In this document: piece after piece, positions 9,121-17,425 of the stretch
How the letters are laid out: each line of letters begins with the position of its first letter
Numbering within the stretch: the stretch's first letter is position 1
Source of the DNA: an uncultured Verrucomicrobiota bacterium
GTDB taxonomy: Bacteria > Verrucomicrobiota > Kiritimatiellia > CAIVKH01
Assembly: GCA_937996795.1 (NCBI GenBank)
Contig: CALKUH010000038.1
Coordinates: 1-64,000 of the forward strand
Reading direction: 5' to 3'
Length of the DNA: 64,000 nt
Translations under genes and position numbers: made by a program
Notes under the pieces: model-generated
Database searches by the model: none
What the model saw: only the letters and a program-made list of their open reading frames with translations
Told to the model about the DNA's origin: nothing

Positions 9121-9591
9121 CTAGAACGGCAAATCGTCATCCGCCGCCGCTTCGTGCGGCGTGGAGTCCTCGTGGCTCGCCGGCGCGGGGCGTCCGCCGC
9201 CGCGCGCGGGCGGCGGGGCGTCGTCCGGGCCGTCTCCATATTCGGAGCGGCGCGACGGCGACGAGCGGCTGTCCAGGAATTGCACGCGCTCGGCGACCAC
9301 GCCGAGTTTGCTGCGCTTCTGGCCGTCCTTCTCCCACTCGTCGAGCTTCAACCGGCCTTCGACAAAAAGCGGCGATCCCTTGCGCAGGTATTCCGCGCAC
9401 AACTCGGCGGTCTTCCCCCACACCGTCACGTTGAGGAAGCACGTCTCCTCGCGATCCTCGCCCGAGCTGGCCTTGTAGCGGCGATTGACCGCCATGCCCA
9501 GCTCGGCCACGGCCATCCCGGACGGGGTGGACCGCTTTTCGGGATCGCGCGTGAGGCGCCCGATCAACAGGACTTTGTTGAGGGAAGCCAT
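9121..9591 (-). CDS. ssb: Single-stranded DNA-binding protein
   Basis: Tetrameric OB-fold protein coating single-stranded DNA during replication and repair. The 156 residues open with MASLNKVLLIGRLTRDPE and carry the OB fold to about residue 110, then a proline/glycine-rich disordered linker and the acidic tip DDDLPF that recruits partner proteins. The start was set at this methionine because the alignment begins here and AAGG of the rpsF stop region lies just upstream; the gap to rpsF is four bases, so the genes are probably translationally coupled. Confidence 0.96.
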   Translation of the reverse strand: MASLNKVLLIGRLTRDPEKRSTPSGMAVAELGMAVNRRYKASSGEDREETCFLNVTVWGKTAELCAEYLRKGSPLFVEGRLKLDEWEKDGQKRSKLGVVAERVQFLDSRSSPSRRSEYGDGPDDAPPPARGGGRPAPASHEDSTPHEAAADDDLPF

Positions 9592-9595
9592 GACC

Positions 9596-9904
9596 TTACG
9601 TGGCCGCGGGCGCGGCGACCTCCGGGGCGCGCACAACCTGCGTGCGGAAAATTTCCTCGTTGAGTTTGAAGCGGGCCTGCAGCGCGGCGATCTTTTCGCC
9701 CTCGATGCGGAACGTCACGACCATGTACTGGCCGGACGTCTGCTTGTCCATCGGCCGCGCAAAGCTGCGGCGCCCGATGCGCGTCTTGGCATCGACCGTG
9801 CCGCCCGACTTCTCGATTTCCGCCACGACCTTCTCCAACGAGGCGTCCAACAACTCCTCTTTCAGAGACTCCGGAAAAATAATCATCGCTTCATACTTGT
9901 TCAT
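9596..9904 (-). CDS. rpsF: 30S ribosomal protein bS6
   Basis: Platform protein of the small subunit, partner of bS18. The 102 residues begin MNKYEAMIIF and include the GRRSFARP and QYMVVTFRIEG strands of the ferredoxin-like fold, with a short alanine/proline tail. The second of two close ATG codons (9904, not 9910) is preferred because GAGG is eight bases before it and only two before the first. Confidence 0.95.
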   Translation of the reverse strand: MNKYEAMIIFPESLKEELLDASLEKVVAEIEKSGGTVDAKTRIGRRSFARPMDKQTSGQYMVVTFRIEGEKIAALQARFKLNEEIFRTQVVRAPEVAAPAAT

Positions 9905-9910
9905 TCGCAT

Positions 9911-9970
9911 TTCCTCTCACTCATCCGTCGCACTCGTCCCTCGTGTCCTCGACTCTCGTGCCCTCGACTC
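9911..9970. repeat. Low-complexity CTCG/TCGTG repeat between pth and rpsF
   Basis: The 60-base spacer contains repeated CCTCGACTCTCGTG-like units (CCTCGACTCTC at 9948-9958 and again at 9962-9972). Similar GAC/CTC-rich low-complexity DNA lies beside trmD at the right end of the window. No promoter is obvious in it. Confidence 0.5.
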
Positions 9971-10528
9971 TCAATTAAACTCATTCATCGCGCGGTCCCA
10001 TCCGTCCCGCAGCGCCGCCGCCACCGCGTCCGCCGCGCGCCGCACCGCCTCCTCGATCACCGGACGCTCGTCTGGCGCGAACGTGCCCAGCACGTGGTTG
10101 ACCGTGTCGCCCGCCGCATCGCGCCCGACCCCGACCCGCACGCGCGGGAACTGGTCGGTTCCCAGATGCTCGATCAACGACTTCAACCCGTTGTGGCCCC
10201 CGGCGCTGCCCGCCTTGCGCAAGCGCAGGCGGCCCACCGGCAAATCCACGTCATCCACCACCGCGATCACATCGGCCGGCGTCATCCCCTTCTTCCGCAT
10301 CAGCGGGCCGGCCGCCTCGCCGCTGCGATTCATGAACGTGCGGGGCTTCGCGAGCACCACCCGTTCCCCTTCCAACACCGTTTCCGCCAGTTCCGCGGGG
10401 AAGCGCCAGCTCCGCCGGAACTCGACCCCGCAGCGACGCGCCAGTTCGTCCAGCACGTCGAATCCGATGTTGTGGCGCGTCCGCGCATACGCGCGCCCGG
10501 GGTTGCCCAATCCGATAATCAGCTTCAT
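9971..10528 (-). CDS. pth: Peptidyl-tRNA hydrolase
   Basis: Cleaves peptidyl-tRNA released from stalled ribosomes and so recycles tRNA. The 185 residues are full length and begin MKLIIGLGNPG. The catalytic set is visible: Asn9, His19 (TRHNIGFD), Asn67 (TFMNRSG) and Asp92 (VVDDVDLP), with the GSAGGHNGLKS loop. It lies 35 bases after rplY, in the prs-rplY-pth order common in bacteria. Confidence 0.97.
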   Translation of the reverse strand: MKLIIGLGNPGRAYARTRHNIGFDVLDELARRCGVEFRRSWRFPAELAETVLEGERVVLAKPRTFMNRSGEAAGPLMRKKGMTPADVIAVVDDVDLPVGRLRLRKAGSAGGHNGLKSLIEHLGTDQFPRVRVGVGRDAAGDTVNHVLGTFAPDERPVIEEAVRRAADAVAAALRDGWDRAMNEFN

Positions 10529-10563
10529 GGGTCGCCCGCGGACCGCTCAATGCGCAGCCGTTC

Positions 10564-11301
10564 CTACTTCTTGGCCTCCTTGGCCGGGGCCTTGGCATCC
10601 TTCGCGGGCGCCTTGGCCGCGGCCTTGTCGTCCTTCTTCGCGCCCTCGGCCGCCTCGCCCTCTTCCTTCTTCTCCTTGATGACTTCCGGCTCCGCCGCCG
10701 TGGCTGCGGCCGCCGCAGGGGCCGCCGTTTCCTCGGCGCGAGGCGCGGTCACCGCCGCGATCGCGAGGCTGGCATCCGAAATGAGCGTGAACTTGGCCGG
10801 GTCGAGCTTCACATCGCCCGCGCTCAGGCTGTCGCCGATGCCGAGGCCGGACACATCCACGTCGAACGCCTCGACGATGTCGGTCGGCAAGCACTCGACC
10901 TCGATCGAGCGCAGCAGGTGTTCCAGCGTGCCGCCGGCCTGCGTGACGCCCACCGGGTCGCCGACGAGGTGCACCGGGATTTCGATGCGGAGCTTCTCGG
11001 TCAGCGAAATCTCGTGGAAATCCGCGTGCAGGATCTGGCGCGTGATCGGGTGGTGCTGCACTTCCTGCAGCAGGACCTTCTTCGTCTCCACGCCGGTGAT
11101 TTCGAGGTCCATCATGACGTGCTCGCTGGCGTGCGAGTGCATCGCCTTCTTGAACGCCTTTTCGTCGAGCTGCACATTCATCGGCGCCTTGCCGACGCCA
11201 TACACCACGCCGGGGAACTTGCCCGTGCGACGCAGCACGCGTCCCGCGCTGGAACCCTTGGAGGCGCGCGCCTCCGCCGTAACCTTGATTGCTGTTGCCA
11301 T
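10564..11301 (-). CDS. rplY: 50S ribosomal protein bL25, Ctc form
   Basis: 5S rRNA-binding protein of the large subunit. At 245 residues it is the long general-stress (Ctc/TL5) form: an N-terminal L25 domain (1-90, SSAGRVLRRTGKFPGVVYG) followed by the C-terminal beta domain (about 95-190, IPVHLVGDPVGV). Beyond it is a tail of about 50 residues made almost only of Ala, Lys, Glu and Asp, longer than usual and probably disordered. It sits between prs and pth. Confidence 0.95.
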   Translation of the reverse strand: MATAIKVTAEARASKGSSAGRVLRRTGKFPGVVYGVGKAPMNVQLDEKAFKKAMHSHASEHVMMDLEITGVETKKVLLQEVQHHPITRQILHADFHEISLTEKLRIEIPVHLVGDPVGVTQAGGTLEHLLRSIEVECLPTDIVEAFDVDVSGLGIGDSLSAGDVKLDPAKFTLISDASLAIAAVTAPRAEETAAPAAAAATAAEPEVIKEKKEEGEAAEGAKKDDKAAAKAPAKDAKAPAKEAKK

Positions 11302-11336
11302 GTCTTCTTCTCCACGCCCGCTCCGGGCAAACGCTC

Positions 11337-12263
11337 CTACACTCGAAACAACGATGTCACCGACTGGTTGTTGTGGACGCGCAGGATGCCTTCACCCAGC
11401 AGCTCGGCCACGCTCAACACCGTCACCTTGTACCCATCAAACTTCTTCGGCGGAACACTGTCCGTCGTAATCAACTCCTCGATCGCCGACGCCTTCAGGC
11501 GCTCCACGCCCAAATCCGTCAGCATGCAGTGCGTCACCGCCGCCATGATCGACTTCGCCCCGCGCTGCTTCAACAGCGCCGCGGCGCCCGCCAGCGTGCC
11601 GGCCGTCGTCGTCAGGTCGTCCACCAGCAGCGCGTTGCGGCCTTCCACCTCGCCGACCACGCTGATGGCCTCGACCTCGGTCGCGCTCTTGCGCTGCTTG
11701 CCGACAATCGCCAGCCCGGCCCCGAGCATGTTCGCATACGCGTAGGCCATCTTCAGCCCGCCCGGGTCCGGCGACACCACCACCAAATCCTGGAGATCCC
11801 GCTGCCGCAGGTGCTTCACGATCACCGGCGACGCAAACAAATGGTCCACCGGGATGTCGAAAAAGCCCTGGATCTGCTGGGCATGGAAATCCATCGCCAC
11901 CAGCCGGTCCGCTCCCGCCGCCACCAGCAGGTTCGCCACCAGTTTCGCCGTGATCGGCACGCGCGGCTGGTCCTTGCGGTCCTGCCGGCCGTAACCGTAA
12001 AACGGGATCACCGGCGTGATGCGCGCCGCCGATGCGCGCTTCGCCGCATCGATGATGATGAGCAACTCCATGATGCTCTCATTCGGCGGATTGCACGTCG
12101 GCTGGATGATAAACACATCCTGCCCGCGGATATTCTCCACTATCTTGACAAAGATCTCTCCGTCCGGGAACCGGCTGATCTGCACGCCAGCCAGCGGCTC
12201 GCCGATATAATCGGCGATCGCCTTGGCCAGCGCCGGATGCGAATTGCCAGACAAAAGCTTCAA
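11337..12263 (-). CDS. prs: Ribose-phosphate pyrophosphokinase
   Basis: Makes PRPP from ribose 5-phosphate and ATP for nucleotide, His and Trp synthesis. The 308 residues carry FPDGEIFVKI, the metal/ATP-binding segment FIIQPTCNPPNESIMELL, VVSPDPGGLKMAY and the PRPP loop LLVDDLTTTAGT. No ATG fits the N-terminus. A TTG at 12263 (MKLLSGNSHPALA, like other family members) has GAGGAA about five bases upstream; an alternative TTG is at 12275. The gene starts only 18 bases from the encoded CCA end of tRNA-Gln, so tRNA and prs may share a transcript. Confidence 0.95.
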   Translation of the reverse strand: MKLLSGNSHPALAKAIADYIGEPLAGVQISRFPDGEIFVKIVENIRGQDVFIIQPTCNPPNESIMELLIIIDAAKRASAARITPVIPFYGYGRQDRKDQPRVPITAKLVANLLVAAGADRLVAMDFHAQQIQGFFDIPVDHLFASPVIVKHLRQRDLQDLVVVSPDPGGLKMAYAYANMLGAGLAIVGKQRKSATEVEAISVVGEVEGRNALLVDDLTTTAGTLAGAAALLKQRGAKSIMAAVTHCMLTDLGVERLKASAIEELITTDSVPPKKFDGYKVTVLSVAELLGEGILRVHNNQSVTSLFRV

Positions 12264-12281
12264 CGTATTCCTCAATCTCGC

Positions 12282-12355
12282 TGGTTGCCCGACTAGGATT
12301 CGAACCTAGACTCTGGCCTCCAAAGGGCCGTGTGCTGCCGTTACACCATCGGGCA
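12282..12355 (-). tRNA. tRNA-Gln (anticodon TTG)
   Basis: The 74-base minus-strand sequence folds as a cloverleaf: acceptor TGCCCGA/TCGGGCA, D stem GTGT/GCAC, anticodon loop CTTTGGA giving TTG, T arm CTAGG-TTCGAAT-CCTAG. The discriminator base is A and the CCA end is encoded (12282-12284). The outermost anticodon-stem pair is a C-A mismatch. The TTG anticodon reads CAA and, by wobble, CAG. Confidence 0.93.
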
Positions 12356-12679
12356 ATACCCCCGCGACAAAGAATACCATCCCCGCCAATCCGGTCGCCC
12401 GGACTCCGGGAAATACTGCCCGCACGGACACCGGGCCGGCTTTCGCCGACCCGGACACAAGGGGTGCAAGCTAGGAAAGTGCCCCGGGGGAGTCAAGGGG
12501 AAAGGGGGCGATTGGGGAAGAAGGTTTCGGGGGACGGGCTCCAGGAGGGCCTTCACAAGCGGCGCGGCGAATTCCCGGTGCAGTGCCGACGGGTCCATCG
12601 CATGCTCACAACCCAGAAAGAGGGATGCGGCGCGACGACTGAAAAACCGGTTCAACCGGGCGCGCTCCGCCTTGCTTGA
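12356..12679. other. Apparent non-coding stretch after tRNA-Gln
   Basis: No convincing gene, RNA or repeat is visible here. Open frames on both strands have no recognisable protein content and one runs across the tRNA. It leads into degraded two-component fragments. Confidence 0.5.
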
Positions 12680-12851
12680 CCCGAGCGACGAGGAGGCCTG
12701 CGCCTTTACCGTTCTCAAGGATCCGACGCGCATGCGCTGGACTGGCGGCACCCTGTATCCGGTCCCCAACGCGGAGGACGTGTTGTGCGAGGCGGTGGTC
12801 ATCCATACGGCGGAACGGGGGGCCCTCGAGGCGGAGTTGCGCACCACGTGA
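12680..12851 (+). pseudogene. Possible remnant of a PAS-type sensor protein
   Basis: The plus-strand frame ending at 12851 reads as a piece resembling the end of a PAS/PAC module: GGTLYPVPNAEDVL, then AVVIHTAERGALEAELR, comparable to the usual TERKxxEEELR ending. No start, no transmitter domain and no kinase motifs are present. Its stop overlaps by four bases (GTGA) the start of the receiver fragment that follows, the typical join of a sensor and regulator gene. A deleted and decayed sensor gene is the simplest reading, but similarity this short may be chance. Confidence 0.3.
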
Positions 12852-13090
12852 AAACGTTGCTCTTAATAGAGGACAAAACGGAGATGCGAGAGCGCCCGGC
12901 CCTGGCGCTTCGTTTTGAGGGCTTCACCGTTCACAAAGCGGTGCGCGCCGATCCGCGCGCCGCGGAGCCTCGTGACGACGCTGGCCGACCGGACCCCGGA
13001 CGCGCAGGCGACGGCCCCGACGATGGACCTCCCCGCCTGATTTTTCCCTATACAAACCGCCCAAAGTCTGTATTCATACGTATGACCTAG
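12848..13090 (+). pseudogene. Remnant of a response-regulator receiver domain
   Basis: From GTG at 12848 the frame gives KTLLLIEDKTEMRERPALAL and RFEGFTVHKA, which matches the first 35 residues of CheY-like receivers (acidic ED pair, amphipathic first helix, second strand). After that the resemblance ends: the phospho-accepting Asp and Lys strands are missing and the frame runs through low-complexity sequence to a stop at 13090. The ED pair is followed by Lys-Thr, also atypical. A short plausible continuation appears in another frame, so frameshift plus deletion is likely. Confidence 0.5.
13074..13085. promoter_or_regulatory. Perfect 12-base palindrome upstream of the beta-helix gene
   Basis: TCATACGTATGA is a perfect palindrome 15 bases before the ATG of the 1319-residue exported protein and just before its GGGGG ribosome site. 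It could be an operator. No regulator is assigned. Confidence 0.4.
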
Positions 13091-13100
13091 GGGGTTTTCC

Positions 13101-16100
13101 ATGAAGCGTTTCCTGAACTACGCCGTATTGTTGTCGTGTGCCGTGGTCTCGTCCCACGCCGCCACATACACCGTCGTGAACACCAACGACACGGGCGCGG
13201 GCTCACTGCGGTGGGCCATCCTGGCCATGCAGACCAGCACGCCGCCCAATGAAATCCACTTTAACATCCCCGGCCCGGGCCCGCACACCATCAAGGTGGG
13301 CGACGCGCTGCCCTTTATGACCAACTCGGTCTCCGTGCTCGGAAATACGCAACCCGGTTACACCGGCGCTCCGCTGGTCACCGTTCTCGGTCCGTCCACC
13401 AACGCCCTGGACTACGGCATGGTCATCCAGGGGCCGAACTCCCTGATCCGCGGGATGCGCGTCAGCGGCTTCACGCAAGTGGACTATGGCACCGGCATCA
13501 GCATTGGCGGCAAACCCAACCAGCAGATCGCGGCCTGTGTGCTGGACGGCAACTTCAACGGCATCATCGCGCAAGGCGGCCTGGTTGGCGGCACCACCAC
13601 CAACGACCGGAACGTCATCATTAATAATGTCAACGGCATCTGGACCGTCACAGGCAGCACCGCGACCATTCGGGGCAATTTTATCGGCGTGCAGGCCGAT
13701 GGCGTGTCGCCGGCCGGCAACACCAACGGCATCCGCACCTTCTATACCAGCGGATTGACCATCGACGGGCATCCGAACTACCCGCAGGTGATCTCAGGGA
13801 ACGGCAACGCCGGCATCCTGCTGGGACCGAACGGCGGGTATGTGTGGATGTCCTCCGGCAACACCATTCGCGGCAACCACATCGGCACGGACGTCACGGG
13901 CATGCTGGCCGTTCCCAACTACATCGGCATCCACTCGTGGGGCGGCGCGGCGAACATCATCGGCGGCAGCGGCGCCAATGACCGGAACATCATCGCCGGG
14001 AACACCGGGGCCGGCGTGCTGCTTGAAGGCTTTATGCTTGTCACGCCCTCCGCCTACAACAATCAGGTGCGCGGAAACTACATCGGCCTGGCCGCCGATG
14101 GCATGACGCCGATTCCGAATGACATTGGCGTGCATATCCTCAACGGCAGTTCAAATATCGTCGGGGGAACGGCCGCCGGACAGGGCAATCGTTTTGGCGC
14201 GTCCGAATTTTACCAGGTGTATATCAGCGCCTCGGGTTCGGCCCTCTGCTACAGCAACGTCGTCCACGGAAACTGGATCGGCGTTTCCACCGGCAACACC
14301 GTGATCGCGGGCGGGCAAACGGGCATCTACATCCTCAACGCCTCGAACAACGTCGTCGGCGGAACCAGCGCGGCCGCCCGCAACGTCATCGGCGGCGCCG
14401 GCACGGGCATTTACATCTCGGGCACGAACGCCCAATTCAACCGCATCATCGGCAACCTGATCGGCTGCGGCCCCTCCGGCGAGGTCTTCCCCAACAACAG
14501 CTATGGCGTCAATATTTTCCAGGCGCCGCGCAACACCATCGGCGGCGTCTACACCAACGAGGGCAACACGATATCCGGCAACTTGTTCTACGGCGTGTTC
14601 ATACAAGGAACCAGTTCGTTCAACAACGTCGTCGCAGGCAATCGCATCGGGACCGACCCGACCGGGACGACGGCGTTGAGCAATCGCTATTCGGGCGTCG
14701 ACATCGCCGGGGGCGCGTACAGCAATCTCGTTGGCGGCGCCAGCTATGCCTTCGCCAATGTCATCGCCGGCAACGGCGGGGCCGGCGTCAACATCCGCGA
14801 CGCGGTCACGCGTGAAAATGACATCAGGAATAATTATATCGGCATGACCACGGGTTTCGCGGCCATCGGCAACTCCGGCAGCGGCATTGAAATTTTTCAT
14901 GCCTCCACGAACCGCATCGGCCCGAACAACTACATCGGCAACAACGACAACGGCAGCAGCGCGGGCATTTTCGTGCGAGGCACGAACGCCTTCGGCAACG
15001 TCATCTTTTCCAATGTGATCGGCATGGACGGCGCGGCGAATCGGCATCCGAACTATTACGGGATCGATGTCCTGGACGCGAACGAGACGCAAATCGGACT
15101 GCCGGTCTTCTTGGGCGGCAACTTCATCAGCGGGAACCTGAGCGACGGCGTGCGGGTCCGCGGCCTGGCTCAAAGCACCCGGGTGCAGGTGAACTACATC
15201 GGGATGGATTTCACCCGCACGGTCGCCGTCACGAACGGCTCGAGCGGCATCAACGTGGATGCCTACAACACCCTCATCGGCGGTCCCGATGGCTTCAACC
15301 AGATTGCCGGGAACAATCTCAACGGAATCAGCATCAACGGCGGCGCGGGCACGGTCGTGCAAGGCAATTACGTGGGCCTCACCTTCAACGGCACCGCCGG
15401 CCTCTCCAACAAACAGTATGGCATCTACATCAACAACGCCACCAACGTCACCGTCGGCGGCACAGGCGTCTTCCGCAACGTGATCGCCTCCAGCCGACTC
15501 GCCGGGTTGGTCATCGACGGCTCGTCGTCGAATGTCGTGGTGCAGAACAACTACATCGGCCTGAATGCAAACGGCGATGCGGCCATTCGCAACAACAGCG
15601 GCGGCGTGATTGTGGATGCGTTCGACGTGACGATTGGCGGAACCGGCGCGCTCGGCAATGTGATTTCCGGGAATACCGGGATCGGGATCGACGTCACCAC
15701 CGGCCGCAACGTGCGCGTGCTGGGCAATACCGTCGGCCTCGCGTCGGACGGCGTCACGCCCATCCCCAACACCAGCGGAGGAATCCGCCTCCGCAACGGA
15801 GCGGTCGGCGTCCTCGTGGGCGGCACAAACAGCGCGGCAGCCAATGTCATCGCCCGCAATGATGGGACCACCGAATTCATCGTGGATGGTCCGTCATCCG
15901 GCCACCAGATCCTCGGCAACTTCATCGGCGTTCAACGATTCGGCGTCGCCTTTGCCAGCCATGACACCAGCCGCGGACTCTTCATCAACAACTCGGCCAG
16001 CAACATGATCGCCGGCAATGTCTTCGGCCAGCTCGGCGAGGCGCTGTACATCGGCGGCACCGGGAGCGTCGCCAATGTGATCAAGGGCAACTTCATCGGC

Positions 16101-17060
16101 GAATACCAGCTCGAACCGCTCACCAATTCATCGTGGGGCGTGATCATCACCAACGCGCGCAACACCGTCATGGGCGGCTATACGCCAGAGGAGCGCAACT
16201 TGATCACCCTCAACAACGGCGGCGTCCTGGTGACCGGCACCAATGCCCTCAATAACGATGTCGCGCGCAATCTGATCTACGGCAACAGCGCCCGGCTGAA
16301 CATTGACCTTGGTCCGCTCGGTTTCAACACGAATGACCTGAACGACGCGGATGAAGGCGCGAACCGGCTGCAGAACCGCCCCCACCTCACCAATGGCGTC
16401 ACCCTGTCGCCATCGCTGATGGTCTATGCGCAGGGCGTCCTGACCAGCGCGCCATCCACCACCTTCGCCATCGATGTCTTCCGCGCACAGGGCACGAATG
16501 CCAGCGCATTCCGATACCTGGGCCGCACGTACACCACGACCGACGGCGGTGGTGTGGGCCCCTTCAGCGCCGGCTTCGCGATCAACCTCGCCGCGGGCGA
16601 GTACCTGTCCGCCACCGCCACCGATCCGGACGGCAACACGTCCGAGCTGGCGGTGAGTCCTGCCGGCGTGACGGCTGCGACGAATCTCGACAGCGACAAC
16701 GACGGCATCCCGAATTATTGGGAAACCCTCTACGGCCTCAACCCCGCCGTGTCCAACGGACCCGCCGCCGACCTCGACTTCGACGGATTCAGCGACCGCG
16801 AGGAATACATCGCCGACACCGCCGCCAACGATGGCACGGTCTATCCGGTCATCACGTCCATCGCCGGCGGAACCAATCGCCTCGTGACGTTCCCCTCCTC
16901 CGCCGTCCGCGTCTACAACCTGCACGCCACCGCGGCGCTCGACACCGGCGTCTGGACTCAGGTCGGCGGCACCGTCACCGGCCAGTTCGGATGGACGACC
17001 ATGACCGACACCAACACGCCCGACTGGCGCAGCTACCGCATGAGCGTCCGGCTGCCCTGA
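13101..17060 (+). CDS. Very large exported parallel beta-helix repeat protein
   Basis: A 1319-residue secreted protein of unknown role. A signal peptide covers about 1-21 (ending SHAA). The segment TYTVVNTNDTGAGSLRWAI is the start seen in many surface right-handed beta-helix proteins. About 14 irregular turns of 60-75 residues follow to about residue 1080, each with GNxIGxxxxG, a variable stretch, and NxIGG or NVIGG, the pattern of NosD/pectate-lyase-like helices. Near 1196-1240 is a Ca-binding type segment (DSDNDGIPNYWE, DLDFDGFSDREE). The last 60 residues resemble the C-terminal domains of PVC secreted proteins. Adhesion or polysaccharide binding is a guess; no catalytic site was recognised. 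Confidence 0.85.
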   Translation: MKRFLNYAVLLSCAVVSSHAATYTVVNTNDTGAGSLRWAILAMQTSTPPNEIHFNIPGPGPHTIKVGDALPFMTNSVSVLGNTQPGYTGAPLVTVLGPSTNALDYGMVIQGPNSLIRGMRVSGFTQVDYGTGISIGGKPNQQIAACVLDGNFNGIIAQGGLVGGTTTNDRNVIINNVNGIWTVTGSTATIRGNFIGVQADGVSPAGNTNGIRTFYTSGLTIDGHPNYPQVISGNGNAGILLGPNGGYVWMSSGNTIRGNHIGTDVTGMLAVPNYIGIHSWGGAANIIGGSGANDRNIIAGNTGAGVLLEGFMLVTPSAYNNQVRGNYIGLAADGMTPIPNDIGVHILNGSSNIVGGTAAGQGNRFGASEFYQVYISASGSALCYSNVVHGNWIGVSTGNTVIAGGQTGIYILNASNNVVGGTSAAARNVIGGAGTGIYISGTNAQFNRIIGNLIGCGPSGEVFPNNSYGVNIFQAPRNTIGGVYTNEGNTISGNLFYGVFIQGTSSFNNVVAGNRIGTDPTGTTALSNRYSGVDIAGGAYSNLVGGASYAFANVIAGNGGAGVNIRDAVTRENDIRNNYIGMTTGFAAIGNSGSGIEIFHASTNRIGPNNYIGNNDNGSSAGIFVRGTNAFGNVIFSNVIGMDGAANRHPNYYGIDVLDANETQIGLPVFLGGNFISGNLSDGVRVRGLAQSTRVQVNYIGMDFTRTVAVTNGSSGINVDAYNTLIGGPDGFNQIAGNNLNGISINGGAGTVVQGNYVGLTFNGTAGLSNKQYGIYINNATNVTVGGTGVFRNVIASSRLAGLVIDGSSSNVVVQNNYIGLNANGDAAIRNNSGGVIVDAFDVTIGGTGALGNVISGNTGIGIDVTTGRNVRVLGNTVGLASDGVTPIPNTSGGIRLRNGAVGVLVGGTNSAAANVIARNDGTTEFIVDGPSSGHQILGNFIGVQRFGVAFASHDTSRGLFINNSASNMIAGNVFGQLGEALYIGGTGSVANVIKGNFIGEYQLEPLTNSSWGVIITNARNTVMGGYTPEERNLITLNNGGVLVTGTNALNNDVARNLIYGNSARLNIDLGPLGFNTNDLNDADEGANRLQNRPHLTNGVTLSPSLMVYAQGVLTSAPSTTFAIDVFRAQGTNASAFRYLGRTYTTTDGGGVGPFSAGFAINLAAGEYLSATATDPDGNTSELAVSPAGVTAATNLDSDNDGIPNYWETLYGLNPAVSNGPAADLDFDGFSDREEYIADTAANDGTVYPVITSIAGGTNRLVTFPSSAVRVYNLHATAALDTGVWTQVGGTVTGQFGWTTMTDTNTPDWRSYRMSVRLP

Positions 17061-17116
17061 GGTCGCGGAAAGATTCACCGGTTCAAAGGGTGTCGATTTC
17101 GGCGCCCGACCCCTGC

Positions 17117-17122
17117 TATACG
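17117..17122 (+). promoter_or_regulatory. -10-like hexamer TATACG, leaderless start
   Basis: TGCTATACG ends six bases before the ATG of the zinc-ribbon gene, with no Shine-Dalgarno sequence between; transcription would begin at or next to the start codon. Confidence 0.45.
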
Positions 17123-17128
17123 TTCCGC

Positions 17129-17395
17129 ATGCAGCAATTTGAGTCCTTTTCAGCGTCGGAACTGTATTGCCCACGCTGCCGGCGCGCGCAGCCGGTGTAT
17201 GAGCGGCTGATGCTGGTGCTGCCGCACGCGGAACTCTACGACATCCGGTGCCGGGTCTGCGCCACATCGGTCGGCCAACGCGAGGCCAAGGCGCCGCCGC
17301 TCTCGGCGCAGATGGCCCGTCCCGCAACCAAGACCCCGCGCGCGGCGAAGCGCCCTGCCGGCCCCGTGCCCGCCGCGCACCGGCTTCGGGCTTGA
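17129..17395 (+). CDS. Small zinc-ribbon protein
   Basis: An 88-residue cytoplasmic protein without a signal peptide. Cys14-x2-Cys17 and Cys41-x2-Cys44 (LYCPRCRR and IRCRVCAT) form a four-cysteine zinc ribbon. The last 40 residues are Ala, Pro, Arg and Lys rich and probably disordered, which could bind nucleic acid. The start at MQQFESFSAS was chosen because the ribbon follows at once and a -10-like hexamer lies directly upstream. It precedes the Nfu-type gene by 30 bases. No function is known to me; a role near Fe-S or metal handling is only suggested by the neighbour. Confidence 0.7.
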   Translation: MQQFESFSASELYCPRCRRAQPVYERLMLVLPHAELYDIRCRVCATSVGQREAKAPPLSAQMARPATKTPRAAKRPAGPVPAAHRLRA

Positions 17396-17413
17396 AGTGC
17401 GCGCGCGAACCCG

Positions 17414-17419
17414 TACGTT
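17414..17419 (+). promoter_or_regulatory. -10-like hexamer TACGTT, leaderless start
   Basis: TACGTT ends six bases before the ATG of the Nfu-type gene; no ribosome-binding site is present. Confidence 0.35.
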
Positions 17420-17425
17420 TCCGTC

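Noticed and set aside
12341..12847. Minus-strand frame of about 168 codons near tRNA-Gln
   Set aside because: It runs into the tRNA gene, has no ribosome site and shows no recognisable protein content.
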